Assembly (NCBI RefSeq): GCF_036884655.1 | Contig: NC_088331.1 | Span: 21,192,001-21,256,000 of the forward strand | Reading direction: 5' to 3' | Length of the DNA stretch: 64,000 nucleotides | Origin: Musa acuminata AAA Group | Lineage: Eukaryota > Streptophyta > Magnoliopsida > Zingiberales > Musaceae | Shown here: positions 1 to 11,127 of the stretch, in pieces | Numbering within the stretch: the first letter of the stretch is position 1 | How the letters are laid out: every line of letters starts with the position of its first letter | Notes under the pieces: model-generated | Told to the model about the DNA's origin: nothing | Seen by the model: the letters and a program-made list of their open reading frames with translations, nothing else | The model's database searches: none | Translations under genes and position numbers: made by a program

Positions 1-99
1 GTTTGTTGTTTTTAGCTGTAGTTTCTTAATCTTTAAAAACTTTATGTGCATAAGTTAATTACATATTATCTTGTATGGTTAAACTTTTTTTTTTTGACA
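1..99. other. AT-rich flank
   Basis: No gene, RNA or recognisable element is visible. It is AT-rich sequence left of the point where similarity to the dispersed repeat at 26096 begins. Confidence 0.5.
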
Positions 100-600
100 T
101 ATTGATCCTTAGATTTAAAAAAATTATATTAAAATTTTTTTAATTATGAAAGTAAAATATTTACTTTTATTTATTCTAATACCGTCAATCTTACTCATAG
201 AAAATTTTACGCGTAATAACACATATATGAATAACATAAAAATGATGGACAAAAAAATAATTTTAATAGTGGTGACAGACAATGACATCATGGGTGACTA
301 TTGTGATGGTAGTTGGTGACAATGACATGGTGGTCGGTCTTGTCGATGCTGATTTTCAATGGTCGACCTTGCTGATGTCGATCTGAACATTAATAACGTG
401 GAGGAAGAGGAGGCAGAGAGGTGAGCCATATGTGTCGGAGGAGGAAAAGGAGGGAGGTGAGACATCTATGTTGGTGCCACATTACTCTACCTCCTCTTCC
501 TCCAACATCACTCTGTATCTACGTCAGCGCCGGAGGAGAAAGAGGAAGCAAGTGAGGCATCTACATCGGCGCCATACTCAAATCCTCAGACGGTTGTTTC
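100..600 (+). repeat. dispersed palindromic repeat, left part
   Basis: The segment aligns by eye with 26096-26570: AT-rich start, a block with 'atatatgaataa' and 'aaaatgat', then short purine-rich GAGGAGAAAGAGG-type runs. It stops at the left edge of the copia insertion at 601 and resumes at 4308. No coding function is seen; the ORFs across it are low-complexity by-products of the purine-rich tracts. Confidence 0.7.
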
Positions 601-1058
601 TGTTAGAGCTAGCCCCAGGAAATTTACCAAAGGGTAATTTTGGCAACCCAACAAGACAATAAAACAGAAAGAATAAAAGCGAGACAAGAACACCAGAACA
701 CCAGATATACGTGGTTCGGTCAATTGACTTTGACCTATATCCACGGACGAAAGAGGAGCAAATTACTACTGCAAAAGAGGGACAATTACAAATGCCTTAG
801 GAAGATGTTCCTAGGCCATAAAACACCCGAAAATACTAAACAAGAAAAACCAAACTATAAGTCCAAACTATTTAACTGAGTATGGACTTAAACCAAAGCA
901 AACACTTAGGTTTTTCTTGTGGTGCATCTTGTGATGCCACTTATGGTGCCTCTTGTGGTGCATTTGACTTCAAAGCTCAGGCCCTTATTTATAGTTCCAA
1001 GACGAGACAACAAGTCTGATTTTCCCGATGTGGGACTATGGGACTTGCCAAACTAACA
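601..1058 (-). repeat. 3' LTR of copia element
   Basis: Begins TGTTAGAGCTAGCC and ends CCAAACTAACA. It is a near copy of 3853-4302 and holds the terminal inverted TGTTAG/CTAACA motif. Confidence 0.92.
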
Positions 1059-1124
1059 AATCTCCACCTTGGCATGTCCCAACAAAACTTGCTCCACTTT
1101 CTTCATAAAAGCCCCAACGGGCAA

Positions 1125-3821
1125 TCACCAACAATGAACACCAACCAAGTCCAAGCACTGCTTGAACTTGTAAACCAGAATAGGCTTCGTAAACATATCA
1201 GCTGGATTGTCCTTCGTATGAATTTTCTGAACAATGACCTTTCCCTCAGCAATGGTATCCCATTTGCATCCAATAATTTTCTTACCTGAAGGCGGTTTCA
1301 CAAGATCCCAAGTTCTATTCCGATGGAGAGACTCAATTTCTTCATTCATCGTAATTAACCATTTAGCGGAATTATCACAAGAAACTGCATCTGAGTAGGA
1401 AGTAGGCTCACCAACTTCACTTGTCTCTTCTGCAACAGACAAAGCATATGCAACCAAATTTGCATATCTTTGTGGTGGTCGAATATCTCTCCGTGGTCTA
1501 TCCTTGGCTATGGAATATTGCTCTTCCTCTGGATCATTTGCGTCAGTAGACTCAGGACCACCTACTGGCATTCTTTGAGTAGAAGAGTTCGACTTAAAAG
1601 AATCTGAACTACCAATCTCAAGCTCCACATGCTTCTGCGCACTATCATTTGTACAACTAGTAGAATCCTCTTTGGAAGATAACATAAACAATTCATCAAA
1701 AGTAACATCTCTACTGATTATAAATTTTGGGGATTTGGGATCAGAACACCATAATCTGTATCCTTTCACCCCAGAAGCATACCCAAGGAAAATGCACTTT
1801 TTAGCCCGAGGCTCTAATTTTCCTTCATTTACATGCATGTATGCTGGACACCCAAAAATTTTTAAATCAGAGTAATCAGCAGGAGTACCTGACCAAACTT
1901 CCTCCGGAGTTTTAAAGTTAAGTGCTGCAGAAGGAGCGCGGTTGACAACGTAACAGGCCATATTAATCGCCTTTGCCCAAAAGTCCTTTGTCAACCCTGC
2001 ATTTGAGATCATACACCTCGCTCTCTCCAAGAGTGTTCTGTTCATACGTTCGGCCACACCATTTTGCTGAGGTGTCATCCTAACAGTGCGATGCCGAACA
2101 ATTCCTTCATTTTTGCAGAATTCTTCAAAGTCACCTTCACAAAATTTCATGCCATTATCTGTTCGAAGCCACTTAATCTGTTTACCTGTTTGTTTCTCAA
2201 TCAAAGCCTTCCATTGTTTAAATGTTAGAAAAACATCATTTTTATGCTTCAGAAAATAAACCCAAACTTTCCTGGAATAATCGTCAATGAAAGTCAACAT
2301 ATACCTGGCACCACCCTTAGATTGAATATGAGCTGGACCCCAAAGGTCTGAATGAATATAGTCAAGAGTACCTTTCGTTTTGTGAACTGCCGGAGAAGTG
2401 AAGCTGACTCTTTTCTGCTTTCCAAAAATACAGTGTTCACAAAAATCAAGTAGCTCAATACTCTGTCCGCAAAGTAGACCCCTTTTGCTCAATATGCTCA
2501 AACATTTTTCGCTCATATGACCCAAACGCTTATGCCATAATTTGGTGATGTCAGAATCAGACAATGATGATGACGAGACTGCAACTGAACCTGTAATAGT
2601 AGTTCCCTACAGAATATACAAGCTACCAGACCTACAAGCTTTCATAACAATAAGGGCATTTCTAGAAACTTTCATAACTCCACCTTCAGCTGTGTATTTA
2701 CACCCAAGGGCCTTTAGGGTGCCTAAAGAGATGAGATTCTTTTTTAAATCAGGAACATGTCTAACATTAGTAAGCGTCCGCACAATACCATCATGCATTT
2801 TAATTCGGATTGTACCTCTACCAACAACATCACATGCAACATTATTGCCCATCAAAACAATTCCACCATTACAAGATTCATATGTGGAAAACAAATCCCT
2901 ATTGGGACACATGTGATAAGAACAACCTGAATCTAAAATCCATTCATTTTTAGACCTCGTCCTGTCATCAATAGTAGAAAAAATATTTCCAACATTCTCA
3001 TCAGTTGCTACACTAACTTCAGCGGATTCAGTAGTTTTTTCAACAAATTTTTCCTTTTGCTTTAATTTAATTTTCAATTTAAAGCAATCAGATTTAATGT
3101 GCCCCATTTTATGACAATATCTGCATTCCAAATTTCTATGTCTGGATTTAGATCTAGATTTAGATCTACTACTGTCAAATTCTCTTTTATCTATTCTCCC
3201 CCTAACAACCAGACCCTCAGCTTGATTCTCTCTACTTTCCCCAGTGATATTCCTATCTATCTGCTCCTTAGATTTCAGTGCAGATTTAATTTCTTGATAA
3301 GAAACTGTTTCTTTTCCATAAATAAAAGTATCACGGAAATGCTTAAAAGATTAGGGAAGATAACACAAGAGTAACAAAGCCTTATCCTCATCATCAATTT
3401 TTGCATATATATTCTCCAAATCCATAACCAAAGAATCAAACTTATTAAGATGCGAGAGTATAGATGTACCTTCAATCATCCGAAGTATATACAGACTCTG
3501 CTTCAAGTAGAGACGATTCTCCACTGTCCTCTTCATGTACAAGGCTTTAAGCTTGTCCCACATGCTCTTAGCCGTAGTCTCCGTAGCTACCTCCCGTAAA
3601 ACCTCGTCAGAGAGATTTAGAATGATGCTTGATCGGGCCTTCTTATCCATACCCGCAAGCTCTTCTTTTGACATATCATCTGGAATGCTCTCGGCTCCCT
3701 GTAGTACCAAATCAACTCCGTCTTGAACCAAAATGGCCTCCATCTTGAGTTGCCACAAGCCGAAGTTGACATTTCTGTCGAATTTCTCGACAACAATCTT
3801 TGTTATTGTCATCGTTGCCAA
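1125..3821 (-). pseudogene. copia gag-pol polyprotein lacking reverse transcriptase
   Basis: One reading frame runs from 3821 down to 1125. It opens MATMTITKIVVEKFDRNVNF (Gag), then has a zinc knuckle [14 protein letters not shown] near 3120, a protease motif DSGCSYHMC near 2920, a GAG-pre-integrase block ([14 protein letters not shown], about 2535), and an integrase core with HSDLWGP, FIDDYSR and [12 protein letters not shown]. After the motif IIGCKW (near 1265) the frame passes directly into [21 protein letters not shown], the very end of the RNase H region. The reverse transcriptase, including its YVDD motif, and most of RNase H are therefore gone, yet the frame is kept. Two stops interrupt it: TAA at 3351-3353 and TAG at 2607-2609. 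It cannot make its own cDNA. Confidence 0.9.
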
Positions 3822-3852
3822 AAGATCCCAGAACCAGGCTATGATACCAGTT

Positions 3853-4302
3853 TGTTAGAGCTAGCCCCAGGAAATTTACCAAAGGGTAATTTTGGCAACC
3901 CAACAAGACAATAAAACGAAAAGAATAAAAGCGAGACAAGAACACCATATATACGTGGTTCGGTCAATTGACTTTGACCTACATCCACGGATGAAAGATG
4001 AGCAAATTACTACTGCAAAAGAGGGACAATTACAAATGCCTTAGGAAGATGTTCCTAGGCCATAAAACACCCGAAAATACTAAACAAGAAAAACCAAACT
4101 ATAAGTCCAAACTATTTAACTGAGTATGGACTTAAACCAAATCAAACACTTAGGTTTTTCTTGTGGTGCATCTTGTGATGCCACTTGTGGTGCCTCTTGT
4201 GGTGCATTTGACTTCAAAGCTCAGGCCCTTATTTATAGTTCCAAGACGAGACAACAAGTCTGATTTTCCCGATGTGGGACTATGGGACTTGCCAAACTAA
4301 CA
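3853..4302 (-). repeat. 5' LTR of copia element
   Basis: Near copy of 601-1058. It is bounded on the left by the primer-binding site (minus strand) and on the right by the GTTTC target duplication at 4303-4307. Confidence 0.92.
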
Positions 4303-4307
4303 GTTTC

Positions 4308-4731
4308 ATCCAGTGGCACGACGGATTCGAGGAAGAGACAATGGGTAGCGACAAGGAAGGAGAGGTTGCGAGCAAGCTCATCAAAGAGGCACACTTGCTT
4401 CGAACTCTCGAGCTTTAGCCAACGCGTGAATGATGCATATGCCTAGACTATAAAGGCGTGGTCATTGACCTACCACTAAAGAGGATATGATCCAGTAGTA
4501 AGGATTGATTATCGCACAAAATAAAGACTCAAAGTGTACAAAATCCAATGACAGGAGAAATAGTAAACCCTCATCCTCCTTCTCTCTCACCTCCGGTGCT
4601 TGGTGGCGGAAGAGAGTATCAGAAAGATGGGTGCGATGAATACAACGAGAAAGAAGGAGGATGAGGGTTTGTTGTCACTCCCGTCATCGAATATAAACTC
4701 TTTAGGCCTTTATTTTGTGCAACGATTAGTC
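4308..4731 (+). repeat. dispersed palindromic repeat, right part
   Basis: Continues the repeat broken at 600. Around 4505-4595 and 4655-4730 it holds inverted arms (for example GCACAAAATAAAG against TTTATTTTGTGC, and CCTCATCCTCCTTC against GAAGGAGGATGAGG). It matches 26575-27010. A family R LTR abuts it at 4732 directly after TAGTC. Confidence 0.75.
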
Positions 4732-5839
4732 TGTTGAATCTCGGATTTTGATAATGAAATCAATTGATAGTATTTATGATTTAATCTGCATTTTGAGTGA
4801 CGTAGGATACTTCGATTAGGGAGAGATAATTAAAGAAGGAAGAATCATGTTGGGCCAGCGAAAAATATATCAGAAGATTGGACGTCGAGCCGAAAGATCG
4901 GTCGACATATCAATAGAAGGCTTCGGGCCAAGAAGAGCGGATATTGTGCCAAGGAAATCGAAGTTGCAGAGGTCAACTGGCCGATTGGGCAATAGGCCGC
5001 AAGAGAGGACGATGCGCCGAACAATCGGATGAGACGTCAATGAACCAATGACATACCGGACAACATCTGATTAGCTTAGTATTAATTATCTAGATTGAAG
5101 TGTATTTTATATGTGTAGGATTAACTACGATAGCAAGGCATAAAGCAAAATGAAGTCCCGAAGTCAAGAACGAGATTTCGTTGGGAGTTCGAGAGTTCGT
5201 CGGAAGTTCTGCCGGAACCAACCGAGAAGTCCAGGAGCTTACCAAAGAAGCTCGTCAGAACTCGTCAAGAAGATCGCCGTGAAGTTCAGGAGCTTACTGA
5301 GAGTCCGTTGGAACATTACCGAGAGATCGCCGGAAGTCTGCCGGAAGATCGCCGGAAGAAATCTTGACTCATCGGACTTATTTAGCTTAGTGTATGAGGC
5401 ATTGTTGAGATTGGAATTGGGCCAACCCAATTAGGGGTCAGTTGAGCCCATGCAAGGACTATGTTGGGCCAAGTGAAAAGGTCCAAACAATGACCCAAGA
5501 GGTGGCACCGTCGTGGCACAGTCTCGGAGACTGTGTCAGGCGATGGTACCGCCCAGACATAGTCTCCGAGAGGTTGTCAGGCGGTGGTACCACCCAGTGT
5601 CAGGTGTCATGTGGTGGTACCGCCCAGCATAGGCTATGGTACCGCCCGTACCCAGGAAACCCAGGATGAGACATTTTTTGGCTCCAAGTTTGAATCAACT
5701 TGAGGCTTATAAATACCACTCTCATCCCTGGTTAAAAGACACAAGAATTGAGAGTAAAAAAGAAAGAAACGTTGTTGTAATCTTGTGTGAACTCCTCTCC
5801 TTCTTCTAAGTGTTAGAATAGTTTGAGAGAGGAGTAAGT
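4732..5839 (+). repeat. family R LTR, truncated
   Basis: Starts TGTTGAATCTCGG, the 5' LTR end shared with 29711, 35615 and 43166. It contains the conserved 'cagaagattgg' and 'gaagtcccg' blocks, a stretch of GGTGGTACC-type repeats (5515-5650) and a TATA box TATAAATA at 5708-5715. It breaks at 5839, shortly after the presumed transcription start, where a second LTR start begins. Confidence 0.8.
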
Positions 5840-6285
5840 TGTTGAATCTCGGATTTTGATGATAAAACCAATTGATAAGTGTTTATGATTTAATCCACAT
5901 TTTGAGTGACGCAGGATGCTTTAATTAGGGAGAGACAATTAAAGCAAGAAGAATCATGTTGGGCCGGAGGAAAACATGTCAGAAGATTGGACGTCGGGCT
6001 AGAGAATCAGTCGATGTATCGACAGAAGGCTTCGGGTCATGGATTCGAGCATCGGACCAAGAAGAGCGGATATTGCACCAAGGATATTGAAGTTACGGAG
6101 TCAACTGGCTGATTGGGAAATAGGCCACAAGAGAGGATGATACGCCGAAGAATCGGACGAAGCGTCAATGGACCAATAATATGCCGGACAACATGATTCA
6201 TACTTAGTAATAATTGTCTAGATCGAAGTGTATTTTTGTGTGTGTAGGATTAACTATGATAACAAGGCATAAAGCAAAATGAAGT
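5840..6285 (+). repeat. family R LTR start, second copy
   Basis: Restarts with TGTTGAATCTCGG inside the previous LTR and follows the same block order as far as the 'aaagcaaaatgaagtc' block. It then switches abruptly to sequence of the opposite orientation. Confidence 0.75.
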
Positions 6286-6625
6286 CTTCCACTAGCAAAT
6301 CTCTTGAAGGGGAAGGGTAAATACCCCTCTTACAACTTTTTACAAGCGGTTCACTCTCTTACATATTTTCAGCAAGAAAGTATGAGGTGAACACTAGCAA
6401 ATTGAAAACAAGACTAGCAAAGACTTTTCTAAGACCTTTCTCTCAAACAATTGCTACTCAAAAAGTTACAATCTCAGCTGAGATTTGAGGGGTATTTATA
6501 GGCCTCAAGAGGATTCAAATTTGGGCTCCAAAATTTGAATTCTCTTTGGGTTCCAGATGCTGGCGGTGCCACCGCCTGTTAGTGGCGGTGCCACCGCCTG
6601 TCACTGTCAGACATTGATACTTCAA
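6286..6625 (-). repeat. family R LTR fragment, inverted
   Basis: Matches 62072-62420 of the minus-oriented LTR near the right edge: the 'ccactagcaaatctcttgaa' block, then GGGGTATTTATAGG (TATA box on the minus strand), then GGCGGTGCCACCGCC repeats. Both ends are broken. Confidence 0.7.
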
Positions 6626-6844
6626 AATACTTGCACATCCACGCCATAATTGTATTAGTGTCAGAAATTTCCAGCCGCATGTCAATAGTTCATAACATAT
6701 TAGGATTCCTATGCCATAATTACTTTTGTATTAATGGATTATGTATATATGTGTGTGTATGACATTTAAATTATTGAGCTATACTTCTTGTATTCCGGTG
6801 AAAGAAATCATAGTTGTCACGGTACGAGGCTCCCGCACCTTAAC
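6626..6844. other. unassigned AT-rich spacer
   Basis: No gene or recognisable repeat. It contains a short TATATGTGTGTG run near 6745. Confidence 0.4.
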
Positions 6845-7080
6845 CCCCCCTTTTATCTCTGGCTTGAGTCCTTCGATGAATATTCCTAACAATTAATGGT
6901 TAGACCAATCATGAGCAAGGTAGGATAGCTTCTCAAATTTGGTTTGGTACTCTTGAATCGTATAGGTTTGTCAAATCTTTGCGAGTTGGCCATCGATATT
7001 TTCATACTCCATAGGTCCAAAATGATTCACCAGTGCATTCTTAAATTGATTTCACGTCGAAGCCCCATGATTGTATTGTA
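6845..7080 (-). pseudogene. Ty3/gypsy gag fragment
   Basis: The nucleotide sequence parallels the minus-strand gag of the gypsy element at about 51775-51975: 'ggcttgagtccttcgatgaa', 'gaccaatcatgag', 'tttggtactcttgaat' and 'tttgtcaaatctttgcgagt' have close counterparts there. No LTR accompanies it. It is a small relic of a retrotransposon capsid gene. Confidence 0.65.
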
Positions 7081-7214
7081 ACATCCCTCAATTTTAAAAA
7101 TTTTATAAGGGCTTATTTGTAATGTAAAGACCTAAGAGTAAATATTAGAAATTTGAGATGATTTATGAAAGATTCAGATTTAAGTTAAAGAAAAAAAAAA
7201 GAAAAAAAATGGTG
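7081..7214. other. unassigned AT-rich spacer
   Basis: Short AT-rich stretch with an oligo-A run just before the next LTR. Nothing recognisable. Confidence 0.4.
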
Positions 7215-8152
7215 TGTTAGGATCGGAGCAGCACTAAGAGGGGGGGGGTGAATTAGTGCAGCGGTAAAGTGTGATAAACTAAACACTTTTGGAAACTTCG
7301 TACGATAAAAGTAACGTTTTCGTTTGAAACCGTTTCGATTGCGTTTTAACTTAAAGAGATAAGTAAGACGAAGACAAAGAAGTAGAGCATTAAAGTGCAA
7401 ATGGTTTGCAGTAATGTAAATGACAATAAATAAATGCAAACTAGAGGTCACGCCGATTTTACAATGGTTCGATCAAATGACCTACATCCACTTGCGAGGC
7501 CCCTCTTCGTACCACCGCTTAGGAATCCTAGGGTGCTATTCCCCAAGCAATGCCACCGTCGGCCAGGGTTTCAACACCCTGGTTGGGCCTTGAATATGGC
7601 CCAAACTAGTCCAGCTTTAGGTCCAGTTGGCCCCTAACAGAGTTGATGGGATTATCTCCCAATCCCATCTCTAATTATATGCTAACTATGATTCCTATGC
7701 CATATTCTAAGCAAGATAAGTCCGATTTCTTCTGGCGAGCTTTCGGTGATCTTTCCGGCGAACTTCCGACGATCTCTCGGTAATGTTCTGGCGAACTTCC
7801 GGCAAGCTCCTGGACTTCACGATGATCTTCTTGGTGAGTTCTAACGAGCTTCTTTGGCAAGCTCATGGACTTCACGATGATCTTCTTGGTGAGTTCCGAC
7901 GAGCTTCTTTGGCAAGCTCTTGGACTTCTCGGTTGGTTCCAGCAGAACTTCTGACGAACGTCTGGACTTCCGACGAACTCTCGAACTCCCAACGAAATCG
8001 CATTCTTGACTCCGAGACTTCATTTTTCTTTATGCCTTGTTATCGTAGTTAATCCGAGCTTCTTTGGCAAGCTCCTGGACTTCTCGATTGGTTCCGATAG
8101 AACTTCCGACGAACGTCTGGACTTCCGATGAACTCTTGAACTCCCAACGAAA
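7215..8152 (-). repeat. family R LTR, inverted and truncated
   Basis: Starts TGTTAGGATCGGAGCAGCAC, the minus-strand view of the LTR 3' end, with the usual G-run (7240-7248) and 'tgaattagtgcagcgg'. The 'cctacatccacttgcgaggc' block and a region of GAGCTTCTTTGGCAAGCTC repeats follow (7840-8110, partly duplicated). It ends without the expected TCAACA terminus. Confidence 0.8.
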
Positions 8153-8374
8153 TTTTGGATATCGGCAAAAAGTCAAATTTATCTCAAAGACCAGTAAATG
8201 AGAAAATCAACTTCACCAAGAACAAATTATCATGTCTAATTGAACCTAAAAAAGTGTCAAAATATCTCTAAGCTAGAGGTAACATGGCCTCCATTTAAAT
8301 TATCTCTTAAGCTAGAACCATTTAAATTTTTGTGTCAGCATGTCATTTGAAATTTTCATCATGGAAATATTTTT

Positions 8375-8952
8375 AAAGAAAATGCAATATCACAAGCTAG
8401 CTTATTATGTTCAAGAACTTTGACCCTGGACAAAAGGAGGATAGATTAGAAAGCCAGCAACAGTTGCAAATCATTAGTTACTGTGTATTGACAACCTACA
8501 CATAAACCAGATCAGTATTAGACAAGAGTATTAGACACACTGACGTTGATAACAGCAGACAAATTTGTATGAGAAATTTGAAAAGCAAATTGATGATGAC
8601 GCAAATAGTTTCAATTATATAATTATCAGAATTCACCTTTCTTGTAGGTAGTCCATTCTTAAAGAAATATAATATCACAAGCTAGCTTATTATGTTCAAG
8701 AACTTTAACCCTGGACAAAAGGAGGATAGATTAGAAAGCCAGCAACAGTTGCAAATCATTAGTTACTGTGTATCGACAATCTACTATAAACCAGATCAGT
8801 ATTAGACAGAGTATAAAAATGACACTGACGTTGATAACAGCAGACATATTTGTATGAGAAATTTGAAAAGCAAATTGATGATGAACAGAGGATGCAAATA
8901 GCTTCAGTTATATAATTATAATAATTCAACTTTCTTGTAGGTAGTTCATAGC
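8375..8952 (+). repeat. tandem duplication, about 286 bp x 2
   Basis: 8375-8656 and 8661-8952 match almost base for base: 'atatcacaagctagcttatt', 'ggacaaaaggagg', 'gaaagccagcaacagttgc', 'ctgacgttgataacagcag', 'tttcttgtaggtagt'. Scattered substitutions and small indels indicate some age. Confidence 0.9.
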
Positions 8953-9046
8953 CTACAAGGTAATCAGTCAAAAGATGTGCCTCTCCTGCACCAAGAGCAG
9001 GCAGCCATCTGTTATAACTATCATACATGTCTTTTGAGCTTCTGTG
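8931..9046 (-). CDS. candidate exon 2 of an unrecognised spliced gene
   Basis: On the minus strand an AG acceptor (9048-9047) opens a 116-nt frame. It reads HRSSKDMYDSYNRW, then LPALGAGEAHLLTDYLVG, then YELPT, ending at a GAAA|GT junction. Exon 1 (15542-15703) ends in phase 0, and this exon, read in phase 0 from its first base, stays open, so the two are compatible. The 3' end of the exon is repeated in the neighbouring tandem duplication (8637-8656), where the donor context (AAG|GTGAAT) is better. I do not recognise the protein. It could be a real internal exon of a gene continuing left, or a decayed exon. Confidence 0.45.
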
Positions 9047-10184
9047 CTAGATTCAGGAAAAAGGTTGCTTATTGGCTCCATTCTGCAGCAGAGCAGCAGA
9101 ACTTTTCTAGTACTGCTGCAAACTCATTTTCAGCCAGGTCACTATATTGCACAGAGAAAGCTATTACTTGAGTTGTATGCATAATTACAAGGTAACAGAA
9201 ATGCTGTAATTTTCAGCAAAATAATCTAGATATAGAAACAATATGATTATCAATAAGGGTCCCAGTACGGAAGAAAATACATCTGATAATGATTCTATCA
9301 CAGAGATATTGCAGACAGGACTAAACTAAACCTCTTGAAGAAAACAATGAATTATTCAGTATCTCTAGTGATTGCATCAAGCATATTTCTCTTGCTTTCT
9401 ATTATCTCTTCCATATATAAATATGAAGATTATTTGAAGTCACTACTACTTCTATGATTCCTTTTGCATATGCGTAGATAACATAAATATAAGAACTTCA
9501 CTTAAATACTCAAAAAGTTGTGGGACAAATTGATTACATTGACGCTTCACTTATGTCATTTTAAATTTAAAGAGCATGAAGGCAAGAGGAGTGAGATCAA
9601 TGGATGATTTCCAGTTATCTTTACATACAGATTTTCAATCAAGAATGGCTGCTGTGATCAGATTCTTTGCCAAGATTATATACAAACAATCCTCTAAAAA
9701 AGTTTAAGCTCAAGTGATCCACGAAAGCTAGGCCATAGAGGTCCAAAAACCAAATCCCGTGGTATCTTCAAGCATAATCAACACATTATCCATATAGCTC
9801 AACTAATTGACGTATATTATTATAGTTTCCCACCTTGAATGATCATCATGAAGTAGCAAAACAAGATGGGAATGTATGCATGTGAAAAAAGGTCTGATTC
9901 ATGGGAAAATGATTGGATATATTAATAGATAACCAGTATTGGGCTAAGTCGATTAATACCCTAGGATGATTAACTAATCTCTATACATTTGGATACATGA
10001 AATCATTTTCATAAGCTATTAAAACAGGAACGATCATCTCCCTTGCTTCTGGCTTTGTGAGTCTCCGATGACCCTCCTCTACAAATCCATTGGTACGGTA
10101 GCTTTCTGCCAAAAAAAAAGGTCCTACTTTTAAGGGTCAACAAGTTTAACTGTTTGTCTTCTCGGCAAAGGAAACCAAATGACC

Positions 10185-10800
10185 AAATACAAGTAAAAAG
10201 AATTCTCGTATCGTAGTATTCTGTTTTTTCCTTGCTCCTCCATCCCTAATATTTATGGTATCATAGTTTAGTTTCAATCTGAACTGAGCATTATGACTTT
10301 TAACGGCAATTTTATGTCTCAACCCCTTATCCCAATTTTCTTAGGTAAAAGCTATGAATTTTGAAGTATCAAGATGAAGACTCTATTCAAGTCTCAAGAT
10401 CTTTGAGACTTAATAGAGAATGGATACGCAGATCCAGATGACGAAATCAGGCCGAGGGAGAATAGAAAGAAGGACTCAAAGGCATTGTTCTTCATTCAAC
10501 GAGCTGTACATGAGACGATCTTTTCGAGAATTGTAGCAGCGACAACCTCAAAGCAAGCTTGGTTGATACTTCAAAATGAATTTTAAGGCTCGTCAAGGGT
10601 GATTACGGTAAAACTTCAAACCCTCCGTCGTGAGTTTGAAATTTTGTTCATGAAAAATAATGAATCGGTGCAAGATTTTCTTTCTCGAGTGACTGAAATT
10701 GTTAGTCAAATGAAATCTTATGGTGAACATCTTCCTGATCATATAATTGTTGCAAAAGTTTTCAGAAGTTTAACTCCGAAATTTGATCATGTTGTTACCG
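10185..10800 (+). pseudogene. inverted copy of a copia 5' end (LTR tail, primer site, start of gag)
   Basis: This plus-strand segment is the reverse complement, with substitutions, of about 14570-15180 in the adjacent copia element. It holds part of the LTR, a degenerate primer site (TGGTATCATAGT near 10258) and a gag opening MTFNGNFMSQPLIPIF from about 10291, with several stops, later reading TLRREFEILFMKNNESVQDF. It ends at about 10797, where a copy of 'atcatataattgttgcaaa' bridges into the LTR of the minus-strand element. Confidence 0.8.
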
Positions 10801-10821
10801 GATCATATAATTGTTGCAAAT

Positions 10822-11127
10822 GTTGTAGTATTAAACACAGGAGGATGGATAAGAACACTTACAAGATACCAAATGCACACATACTCTCTATCTATCTGCC
10901 TCTATCTCTATCTCTATCTCTATATCTATCTCTATACCTTGCTACATGAACTACGGTCCTATTTATAGGACCTAGTGACAACCACCCTATAACTACTAGA
11001 TCATGAGGTAGTTATTGAAATCACCTTATAACTACTAGATCATGATTGAGGTGGTTATTTAAATTATCCTATAACCACTAAATCATGATAACTATCTAGA
11101 TAGATAACTATGAATCAAATCTCAACA
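10822..11127 (-). repeat. 3' LTR of copia element, outer end missing
   Basis: Matches 15205-15462: 'accaaatgcacaca', the CTATCTATCT microsatellite, 'cggtcctatttatagga', then paired 'ataactactagatcatga' repeats. It ends at ATCTCAACA beside the purine tract. Confidence 0.8.

Larger units (their letters stand above)
601..4302 (-). mobile_element. Ty1/copia LTR retrotransposon, deletion derivative
   Basis: Two LTRs (601-1058 and 3853-4302) flank a minus-strand gag-pol remnant. The target duplication GTTTC is present at 596-600 and 4303-4307. The uninterrupted relative at 26565-26590 reads straight through this position, which confirms the insertion. The primer-binding site next to the right LTR resembles the initiator-Met type (TGGTATCATAGCC on the minus strand, one base off the usual TGGTATCAGAGC). 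A purine tract (AAGGTGGAGATT) precedes the left LTR. The whole element is only 3.7 kb because the reverse transcriptase is missing. Domain order and sequence are Tnt1/Tork-like, but the lineage is a guess. Confidence 0.93.
8153..10184 (-). other. single-copy region, probable intron and flank of the gene starting at 15703
   Basis: Low-repeat sequence, not related to the retrotransposons. It holds a 286-bp direct duplication (8375-8952) and one candidate exon (8931-9046). I see no further exon with confidence. On the minus strand around 9070-9145 a short frame reading LAENEFAAVLEKF looks protein-like, but it ends in a stop without a splice donor. Confidence 0.45.

Noticed and set aside
432..662. 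76-residue ORF rich in Arg and Ser
   Set aside because: It spans the junction between the dispersed repeat and the copia LTR, so it is a chance frame across a transposon boundary.
9070..9145. Minus-strand frame LAENEFAAVLEKF as another exon
   Set aside because: It ends at a stop without a usable donor and its frame differs from the neighbouring candidate exon. It could be a decayed exon but is not supported.
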